Assembly (NCBI GenBank): GCA_017561025.1
Contig: JAFZDU010000093.1
Span: 1 to 39,091 of the forward strand
From: Bacteroidales bacterium
GTDB taxonomy: Bacteria; Bacteroidota; Bacteroidia; Bacteroidales; F082
Length of the DNA stretch: 39,091 bases
Reading direction: 5' to 3'
Position numbers and translations under genes: made by a program. Shown here in pieces: positions 33,735 to 39,091 of the stretch. Every line of letters begins with the position of its first letter. Position 1 is the stretch's first letter. The notes beneath the pieces were generated by a model that saw only the letters and a list, made by a program, of their open reading frames with translations, searched no databases and was not told where the DNA came from.

Positions 33735-34581
33735 GTATCCCTTATATCAATTCTCCATTAATGGTGAGACTCCATTTGATGTGTATAAAACTGCGGCACA
33801 TGGAGATGCTATTCTTGATGCTATTGAAATACAGATGGAGAATTGTTATAATGATTATGAAAATGCGGTCAATAGTGCTTCTGTTCACAATCTGAGCTCT
33901 CATGGTTTTGTCGACCCAGAAAAGGAACATTTAAAAAAACTATATAAAAGCGATTGTGATATAGCAAAAAAAATACGACTGCATCATAGCACATTTACAA
34001 GTACTACAAAAAGAGTTTATAACAACAAATGTCCTTATTGTACATTGTCTGAGCCTAATACAATAGAACATATTCTTCCAAAAGAAAAATATCCGGAATT
34101 TGCAGTTCATTTATATAATCTAATTCCATGTTGCTCTAAATGTAATAGACATAAGAGTGAAGCTGTCAGTGATCAATATGGGTTACCCTATACCATAAAC
34201 TTTTACTATCATGACCCGGAATATTGTCAATTTTTGGAGGTCGATTGTATTATTGACTATAAAGGATTCCCATCATTCAAATATAAACTTACTTTTCCTC
34301 AAGGTGTAGATCCAACATTGACAGCTATAATAACCAATCATTTTAACAGACTTCATCTGATTGAACGATATAATGAGGAAGTTTTAATGAGTTATACAGT
34401 AACTGAATCAACGATAAAATCTGCATGTGGAGGGAAAACTTTAAATGATGCATTACAATACCTCAAAAACTATCTATCCATTATAAAAAACGATTATGGA
34501 TTGAACCACCATTATGTTGCTATGATAAGATGTATGATCGATTCGCCAATATATCATGCCTATTTGCAATCAATATTGTAA
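33727..34581 (+). CDS. HNH endonuclease partner (PtuB-like)
   Basis: A 284-residue protein. The ATG at 33727 overlaps the ATPase stop (ATGATTAA) and is preferred to an in-frame start 18 bases upstream. The HNH region is residues about 101-143: KCPYC (Cys102, Cys105), EHILPK (His115 as general base), NLIPCCSKCNRHK (Asn131, a Cys pair to Cys139, Asn140, Lys143). The CxxC pairs would bind structural zinc and His115 the catalytic metal. About 100 residues before and 140 after match no family I know. In Septu, PtuB is the nuclease and PtuA controls it by ATP binding; the same division of labour is inferred. The cassette is AT-rich relative to the mob genes, which suggests separate acquisition. Confidence 0.8.
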   Translation: MIKYPLYQFSINGETPFDVYKTAAHGDAILDAIEIQMENCYNDYENAVNSASVHNLSSHGFVDPEKEHLKKLYKSDCDIAKKIRLHHSTFTSTTKRVYNNKCPYCTLSEPNTIEHILPKEKYPEFAVHLYNLIPCCSKCNRHKSEAVSDQYGLPYTINFYYHDPEYCQFLEVDCIIDYKGFPSFKYKLTFPQGVDPTLTAIITNHFNRLHLIERYNEEVLMSYTVTESTIKSACGGKTLNDALQYLKNYLSIIKNDYGLNHHYVAMIRCMIDSPIYHAYLQSIL

Positions 34582-34689
34582 ATACGTTAATGCTCTCCTC
34601 TTAAGAAAATTATTAGAGGCTTATTGTTTTAAAAAGAAGATTTTACCCGATATAGTTTGCTACCTAATCATAAACTTTCACCCAAGTCT
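34582..34689. other. Short spacer between the HNH gene and the downstream repeat
   Basis: 108 bases with no gene. The last 55 bases share words with the region upstream of the other repeat (AAGAAGATTTTACCCGA here against AGGAAGATTCTGCCCGA near 31,366), so the duplicated segment once extended further than the 217-bp conserved core. Confidence 0.55.
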
Positions 34690-34906
34690 GTACTACCTTC
34701 GCAGACGAGCAAAAGAAAGGGGCGAATGACGGAATCGGTAAACTTCATATATCGCAGATTGATGATAGACCAAATTCAAATATTACCCCGTAATAATGAA
34801 AAATGCACCGTCTTTTTACTCGTTCATAAAAAAGTTGTGTCTTTGTGCATCAAGAGTTATCACATTGGTGCAAAACAATAAAGGACCCTGAAATAGGAAC
34901 GGTTGC
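34690..34906 (+). repeat. 217-bp direct repeat, downstream copy (promoter decayed)
   Basis: Same orientation and length as the copy at 31419-31635. The TTTG box is TTTA (34815-34818) and the -7 box is TGTCTTTG (34838-34845), so both promoter boxes carry disabling substitutions in otherwise well-conserved DNA. The distance between copy starts is 3,271 bp and spans the whole ATPase-HNH cassette. Beyond 34,906 the similarity stops abruptly. Confidence 0.9.
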
Positions 34907-35022
34907 CATCTCGTTACCCAATTTCAATGCAACCCGAATAACCGTTTAATTCTAAGATAATTGCAGATTCTTAATTTTTTATAAAAAAAGTTGCTGTAGG
35001 AGATATTTACTGCATTTATGAA

Positions 35023-35052
35023 TTGAATGTAAGAATATATAGATTATCTTCG
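35023..35052 (+). promoter_or_regulatory. Promoter of the RelA/SpoT-family gene
   Basis: TTG at 35023-35025, 19-base spacer, TATCTTCG at 35045-35052, a one-base variant of TATCTTTG. It lies 26 bases before the ATG at 35078. It implies that the gene has its own promoter and does not depend on the repeat just upstream. The DNA from 34,907 to 35,022 has no recognisable feature. Confidence 0.55.
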
Positions 35053-35077
35053 CAGTCGGGACGAAAAACAGAGAAAT

Positions 35078-37285
35078 ATGGAGAACTACGGCATAACACT
35101 AAGCTCACAGGAACGCGATGAGATACTGCTTCTCAACCGCAAACTAAGGACAAACATCGAAGGACGACTACCCTCTAAGGACTACCATTTTGTAAAGGAG
35201 AGTATAACAAGAACCATCAATGATGGAGGAATAAGACGCGATGGTTTCGGCTTCTTCCCCGTCATATTGGATATGCAGACTGCATATATCGTCGGGCAGG
35301 AGATTGGACTGCACCGCGACATAATACAGAGCATAATGCTCAACCGCAGCCTACAGCACGGCACAATAACCCTCGACGAAGTAAAAGAGAAACTGGGAGA
35401 GAGCGTTGCAAATATGCTCAACAACCTCTACCAGATACACTCGCTGTATGCAAAGAACTCCACCATAGAGAGCGAGAATTTCCGCAACCTACTGCTCTCT
35501 TTTGCCAACGATATGCGCATAATACTCATAATGATTGCAAGCCGTCTGGTACTTATGCGCCGTCTGTTCGACTCCGAAGACATCGAAGGACGCAAGCGCG
35601 TATCGGCAGAAGTATCCAAGCTCTATATTCCGTTGGCACACAAACTGGGATTCTACAAGCTGAAATCGGAGATGGAAGACCTTGCCCTGCGGTACACCGA
35701 GAGCGACGTTTATGCCACACTGAGCCGCAAGCTCGAGGAGACTGCCGCTTCGCGCGAGGATTATATGAAATCCTTCATACACCCCATTGAGACAGCACTG
35801 CGCAAGAATCCACATATAAAATACCACATCAAGGGACGCACAAAATCCATAAACTCAATATGGCAGAAGATGAAAAAGCAACGACTGCCCTTTGAGAATA
35901 TATACGACCTTTTTGCCATACGAATAATAATAGACTGCCCACCGCACGAGGAGAAGAGCCTCTGCTGGCAAGTATACTCAATAGTGACAGATATGTACAC
36001 GCCCAACCCCAACCGTCTGCGCGACTGGCTCTCTGTTCCCAAGAGCAACGGATACGAGTCTTTGCACACAACAGTCATCGGCCCCGAGGGACGATGGGTG
36101 GAAGTGCAGATACGTACCGAGAGAATGGACGCAATAGCCGAGCACGGTCTTGCAGCCCACTGGCGTTACAAAGGAATAAAAAGCGAGAAAGGACTCGACA
36201 ACCTGCTGGCATCTATCCGTGACACGATAGAGAACCTGAGCGAAGAGGAGGTAAACGAAAACAAATTCAAGATGGAGCTCTACAAAGACGAGATTTTTGT
36301 CTTTACACCCAAAGGCGACCTCTACCGCCTTGCCAAAGGAGCAACCATACTCGACTTTGCCTTCAGCATACACACAGGCCTCGGCTGCAAGTGCACCGGC
36401 GCCCTCGTCAACGGACGCAACGTGCCGATACGCCACACACTCAACAACGGCGACCAGGTGGAGATTATCACCTCGAACAGCCAGACACCCAAACAGGCGT
36501 GGCTCAACATTGCACAAACCGGACGCGCACGCACCAAGATACGCCAGGCACTGAAAGACCTCACAGCCCGCCAGGCCGATATTGCCCGCGAGATGCTCAT
36601 ACGCAAGTTCAAGAACCACAAGATCGAGTATGACGAGGCAATTATGGACCAGCTCATACGCAAGATGGGCTACAAGCGGCTGAGCGACTTTTACCAGCGC
36701 GTAGCCGAGGGAGGCATAGACGTTGCCGAGATATACAAGCGCTACAACAGCATAATAAACCCCGAGAGCAGCGAGAGCACGCACAGTGCCCAAGACTTTA
36801 CCCTTGTGCCCGACAAAGAGCGATTCGGTGGCAACGACGTACTTGTGATTGAGCGTAACCTAAAAGGCGTAGACTACAAGCTCTCAAAATGCTGCGCCCC
36901 CATCTTCGGCGACGAGATATTCGGCTTTGTAACCATAAACGGCGGAATATCTATTCACCGCAAGGATTGCTGCAACGCACGACAACTGCGCGAACGCTAC
37001 CCCTACCGTGTGATAGACGCACGCTGGAGCGACACCGTCACAGCCAAAGGAATGTACGAGGTTACACTGCGCATAGTGGGACACGACGACATTGGCATCG
37101 TAAACAACATCACATCGCTCATAACACAAGAGAAAGACGTCACAATGCGCGGAATAAACATCGAGTCGCACGACACGCTATTCTCGGGCACACTCACACT
37201 GATGGTGAGCGAAAACTCCAAGCTCAAGAAGCTGATGACAAAAATAGAAGCGATAAAAGGAGTGAAACAGGTGACACGCATATAA
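35078..37285 (+). CDS. relA: RelA/SpoT-family (p)ppGpp synthetase
   Basis: A 735-residue long RSH protein controlling the stringent response. The N-terminal HD hydrolase region (about 40-190) is degenerate: I do not see the HD metal motif at its expected place, where GLHRDIIQSIMLNRSLQHG stands, so it is probably synthetase-only (RelA type). The synthetase domain (about 235-370) has IKGRTKSINSIWQKM, YDLFAIRIII, KSNGYESLHTTV and VEVQIRTERMDAIAEHGLAAHW (as EVQIRTERMDAIAEHG). The TGS domain (about 405-465) shows FVFTPKGDLYRLAKGATILDF. The zinc-finger-like segment (SIHRKDCCNARQL) and a C-terminal ACT domain (VTLRIVGHDDIGIVNNI) follow. GC is clearly higher than in the left block, with heavy use of ATA for Ile and CGC for Arg. 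It belongs to the right-hand background, not to the mobile element. Confidence 0.92.
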   Translation: MENYGITLSSQERDEILLLNRKLRTNIEGRLPSKDYHFVKESITRTINDGGIRRDGFGFFPVILDMQTAYIVGQEIGLHRDIIQSIMLNRSLQHGTITLDEVKEKLGESVANMLNNLYQIHSLYAKNSTIESENFRNLLLSFANDMRIILIMIASRLVLMRRLFDSEDIEGRKRVSAEVSKLYIPLAHKLGFYKLKSEMEDLALRYTESDVYATLSRKLEETAASREDYMKSFIHPIETALRKNPHIKYHIKGRTKSINSIWQKMKKQRLPFENIYDLFAIRIIIDCPPHEEKSLCWQVYSIVTDMYTPNPNRLRDWLSVPKSNGYESLHTTVIGPEGRWVEVQIRTERMDAIAEHGLAAHWRYKGIKSEKGLDNLLASIRDTIENLSEEEVNENKFKMELYKDEIFVFTPKGDLYRLAKGATILDFAFSIHTGLGCKCTGALVNGRNVPIRHTLNNGDQVEIITSNSQTPKQAWLNIAQTGRARTKIRQALKDLTARQADIAREMLIRKFKNHKIEYDEAIMDQLIRKMGYKRLSDFYQRVAEGGIDVAEIYKRYNSIINPESSESTHSAQDFTLVPDKERFGGNDVLVIERNLKGVDYKLSKCCAPIFGDEIFGFVTINGGISIHRKDCCNARQLRERYPYRVIDARWSDTVTAKGMYEVTLRIVGHDDIGIVNNITSLITQEKDVTMRGINIESHDTLFSGTLTLMVSENSKLKKLMTKIEAIKGVKQVTRI

Positions 37286-37421
37286 GAACCGGGAAAAGGC
37301 CAACCACATACAATGAAGATATTGAAGTATTATGAAGAATAGGCGGCCCGACATAAAAAAAAAACAAACGGGACTTTTTTACAGCGCCAACCCTTTCACC
37401 ATATTCAATAAAATCAAAGAT

Positions 37422-37489
37422 ATTCTGCACTCGCGGTGAAAAATATTCAAGCAAGTTTGATATTTCTCGCTCGTTTGCTACTATCTTTG
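37422..37489 (+). promoter_or_regulatory. Conserved promoter module, copy 2
   Basis: TCTGCACTCGCGG, GAAAAATATTCAAGCAAG, TTTGATATTTCTCGCTCG, then TATCTTTG at 37482-37489, with TTTG at 37456-37459. It is about 80% identical over some 55 bases to the module at 31001. It ends 33 bases before the DUF1573 start. The DNA from 37,286 to 37,421 holds only a nine-codon frame and a weak CCCG/CGGG hairpin followed by six T, possibly the relA terminator. Confidence 0.6.
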
Positions 37490-37522
37490 CAAAATGAAAC
37501 GGCATATAAAAAATAACGACAA

Positions 37523-37951
37523 ATGAAAGTGACAAAATACCTTCTCGCACTAATGGCAGCGATAGCGATGCTGCCCGCATCGGCACAAAAGGCACAGCCC
37601 GAGATAACATTCGAGCGCACTACCATAAACCTTGGCACATTCCCCGCCGAAGAGGCAATAAAGATTTGCCATTTCGTGTTCACGAACACCGGCAACGCCG
37701 ACCTCTACATACACCAGGCATTCGCATCGTGCGGCTGCACCGCAGTACAGACGCCCGAGGGAGCAATCAAGCCCGGAGCAAGCGACACGATAACAATAAG
37801 ATACGACGGACGCAGAAAGGCTCCCGGAAAGATGCGCAAAAGCGTCACGATACACAACAACTCGCAGAACGAAATGATAAAACTGTATATCACCGGAAAA
37901 ATGCTCCCCATAAAAGAACAACAGGTAGAAGAAATTGTTGTAGAGGAATAA
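37523..37951 (+). CDS. DUF1573 secreted protein
   Basis: A 142-residue exported protein. The signal peptide (MKVTKYLLALMAAIAML, cleavage near ASA/QKA) is followed by a single DUF1573 beta-sandwich of about 100 residues: ITFERTTINLGTFPAEEA, FVFTNTGNADLYI, ASCGCTAV and SVTIHNNSQNEM. The ASCGCT cysteine pair is the family hallmark. DUF1573 is an immunoglobulin-like fold related to ASH domains and is very common in Bacteroidota secreted proteins; its function is unknown. The acidic tail (QQVEEIVVEE) is unusual. Composition matches relA, not the left block. Confidence 0.88.
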   Translation: MKVTKYLLALMAAIAMLPASAQKAQPEITFERTTINLGTFPAEEAIKICHFVFTNTGNADLYIHQAFASCGCTAVQTPEGAIKPGASDTITIRYDGRRKAPGKMRKSVTIHNNSQNEMIKLYITGKMLPIKEQQVEEIVVEE

Positions 37952-38057
37952 GACATTTCCAGTTTCAGAAGAAAGAGTTTCTGAAACAAATTATAAAACA
38001 ACAGACATTGGTGCAAATATTTTTCAATTTGTCAACACAGATGGAAAAATAATGTAT

Positions 38058-38065
38058 TATCTTTG
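38058..38065 (+). promoter_or_regulatory. -7 box of tRNA-Gly
   Basis: TATCTTTG, 11 bases before the tRNA 5' end. The upstream TTTG at 38028-38031 is 26 bases away, longer than usual. Confidence 0.55.
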
Positions 38066-38075
38066 CACCATAATT

Positions 38076-38148
38076 GCGGTAGTAGCTCAGTTGGTAGAGC
38101 ATTGGCTTCCCAAGCCAAGGGTCGCGGGTTCGAGCCCCGTTTACCGCT
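38076..38148 (+). tRNA. tRNA-Gly (CCC)
   Basis: Acceptor GCGGTAG pairs with TTACCGC (one wobble), discriminator T at 38148. The anticodon stem TTGGC/GCCAA has loop TTCCCAA, so the anticodon is CCC (reads GGG). The T arm is GCGGG-TTCGAGC-CCCGT with one G-T pair. No encoded CCA. Its 3' end is duplicated 80 bp downstream. Confidence 0.93.
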
Positions 38149-38151
38149 CAA
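38123..38151 (+). repeat. tRNA-Gly 3' end, first copy of a 29-bp direct repeat (att-like)
   Basis: The last 26 bases of the tRNA gene plus three bases (CGCGGGTTCGAGCCCCGT and on to CTCA) recur exactly at 38203-38231. Integrative elements that use tRNA genes leave this signature. Confidence 0.75.
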
Positions 38152-38202
38152 TTGCGTGCGAGAACCTGCGACCCATCAATAAGGAAAGGCGATGTGAAGC
38201 AG

Positions 38203-38231
38203 CGCGGGTTCGAGCCCCGTTTACCGCTCAA
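38203..38231 (+). repeat. tRNA-Gly 3' end, second copy of the 29-bp direct repeat (att-like)
   Basis: Exact copy of 38123-38151 without the 5' part of a tRNA, so it is not a tRNA gene. The 51 bases between the copies hold no gene. Phage-type coding sequence starts right after this copy, as expected at the edge of an integrated element. Confidence 0.75.
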
Positions 38232-39091
38232 AAATGCAACCGCATCAATATCTTTGCAAAAGTATACTGAGGCTGTCAAGGCTAAGCAGGAGAAGGTTGA
38301 CCCCATCGAGGCGCTGGAGCTTAACGATGAGATTGCTTTATGGGAGGGTGTGAAAGGTATCCTCGCGGAGCGTAACGGTGCTGCTGCTCCTGTGACTGCG
38401 GCTGCTGCTCCTGTTGCTGAGAATGAGATGCAGCCCGTGGAGGGTGTTGCGCAACCTGTTGAGGGCGCACAGCCGACAAGCGCAGGAAGCATTGAAAGCA
38501 GTAGCAGACAGAGCGAAATAGGCGGAACTCCGTCATTACTCGATGTAGTTAGAACCCTATATTCAAAGGGTAAGGAGGTTGCATCAAAACTATTTCAGCG
38601 TTCTTTCTTTGATGTCGCACAGACACCGAAGTTTATGCAGGAACTCGGTTCGCGTGGCGATAAGTTTAGCATCAAGTATGGAGTTATAGCCCGTCATCTT
38701 GGTAAAGATAGTTCACACACACTCACAGAAAGAGATTGGGAACAACTGCCGCAGGCATTACAAAATCCATTTGCAATATCCAAACTGACCGATAAGGAAG
38801 ACTCTTATCGCATTTACACTACTCTCCAAACAGAGAGCGGTGAATTTGTTGTTGTCGGAGCTGATGTAAAGAATGCAGGTCGCGAGATTGAAGTAAACGC
38901 TATTTCTACTGTGTTTGGGCGTAGAAACAATGCTAATCTACCCAAAAACGGGTTCAGTAGAAATTTACTGTGGATAACAATTCTTTCAACCACCTTCCCG
39001 GTGTTATTTTACGGCTATTCTCTCGTTGTAGTATTTTCTTCTGCTTTCTTTTTTTGCGAAAAAAAGAAACAAAAAACCTTGCACAAAAGAA
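38230..39091 (+). CDS. Fragment of a phage-type protein with a MuF-C/PBECR-like domain, partial at both ends
   Basis: An open frame of about 287 codons with no credible start, running off the window. It begins inside the att-like repeat. The first section is helical (KYTEAVKAKQEKVDPIEALE, key part VDPIEALELNDEIALWEG), followed by an Ala/Pro/Val/Glu linker and then a folded domain: QELGSRGDKFSIKYGV, ARHLGKDSSHTLTERDW, NPFAISKLTDKEDSYRIYT, EFVVVGADVKNAGREIEV. The pattern resembles the MuF C-terminal or PBECR-type toxin-like domains found at the ends of large proteins of gut prophages and conjugative elements. After about 38,945 (NANLPKN) the sequence becomes hydrophobic and unlike that family, so the gene is probably broken there. 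It is best viewed as a 5'-truncated remnant; toxin activity is not established. Confidence 0.5.
39045..39069. other. Perfect A/T hairpin at the window end
   Basis: TTTCTTTTTTT (39045-39055) and AAAAAAAGAAA (39059-39069) pair perfectly around GCG. It may be a terminator in either direction or an insertion-element end. The window stops 22 bases later. Confidence 0.55.

Larger units (their letters stand above)
26729..34906. mobile_element. Decayed mobilizable element of Bacteroides type carrying a defence cassette
   Basis: Limits are approximate: the left end is set at the hairpin after the mob genes, the right end at the second 217-bp repeat. Contents from left to right are a frameshifted mob gene, relaxase, MobC/MobA-type protein, oriT-like inverted repeats, DUF3408 protein, a region full of inverted repeats, two helix-turn-helix genes (one frameshifted) and the ATPase-HNH cassette. 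There is no visible integrase, transposase or conjugation pore gene, and two genes are broken, so self-movement is unlikely. GC of the mob genes is higher than that of the left block, and the defence cassette is AT-rich, so the element is itself mosaic. I found no target-site duplication at the two ends. Confidence 0.65.

Noticed and set aside
26628-35077. An integrase, recombinase or transposase for the mobile element
   Set aside because: I looked on both strands and found no tyrosine or serine recombinase motifs and no DDE transposase.
35978-36793. 271-codon antisense frame in relA
   Set aside because: It arises from the high-GC codon bias of relA. The sense gene has all RSH domains.
38052-38270. 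Open frame through tRNA-Gly and the duplicated tRNA end
   Set aside because: It translates the tRNA gene itself, a common false call.

Overview
The window reads as Bacteroidota, most likely order Bacteroidales. Many genes are preceded by TAnnTTTG promoter boxes, often with a TTG or TTTG box about 19 bases upstream. Ribosome-binding sites are nearly absent and no tRNA encodes its CCA end. Two large secreted proteins carry type IX secretion C-terminal domains, and the mobile genes are of the Bacteroides mobilization type. I do not recognise a genus.

Left block, about 1-26,630, AT-rich. It holds tRNA-Pro (cut by the window edge), tRNA-Ser, a lipoprotein alkaline phosphatase, an RRM RNA-binding protein, tRNA-Arg, nicotinate phosphoribosyltransferase and rubrerythrin. 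The DNA around rubrerythrin has several short-period tandem repeats. A minus-strand surface operon follows: a giant BspA-like leucine-rich repeat protein, a second type IX cargo protein and a small secreted protein. Next come aroC and a DUF349 protein, then a plus-strand cluster of an AmgK-like sugar kinase fused to a RapZ C-terminal domain, a MurU-like nucleotidyltransferase and an AddB-like nuclease. A secreted endonuclease/exonuclease/phosphatase protein, a TlpA-like thioredoxin, mnmE and a secreted HExxH protease complete the block.

Middle block, about 26,630-34,910, is a decayed mobilizable element. It carries a frameshifted mob gene, a MobB-type relaxase, a MobC/MobA-type accessory protein, an oriT-like set of inverted repeats, a DUF3408 protein and two helix-turn-helix genes, one frameshifted. 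No integrase is visible. Its cargo is a two-gene cassette, an AAA/ABC-type ATPase with an AbiJ-NTD3-like N-terminus overlapping an HNH endonuclease, which looks like a Septu-type anti-phage system. The cassette lies between two 217-bp direct repeats of about 93% identity. The upstream copy holds an intact promoter facing the cassette; the downstream copy has lost both promoter boxes.

Right block, about 34,910-39,091, has clearly higher GC and different codon use: a RelA/SpoT-family synthetase, a DUF1573 protein, tRNA-Gly(CCC), an 80-bp-spaced duplicate of the tRNA 3' end, and the C-terminal part of a phage-type protein running off the window. This block may be a different genomic background, or the contig may be chimeric across the mobile element.

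The strongest observations are the repeat-bounded ATPase-HNH cassette with its asymmetric promoters, and a run of ten C (coding sense) inside the signal peptide of the giant surface protein. That run puts the signal peptide out of frame with the rest, as expected of a phase-variable gene in its OFF state.
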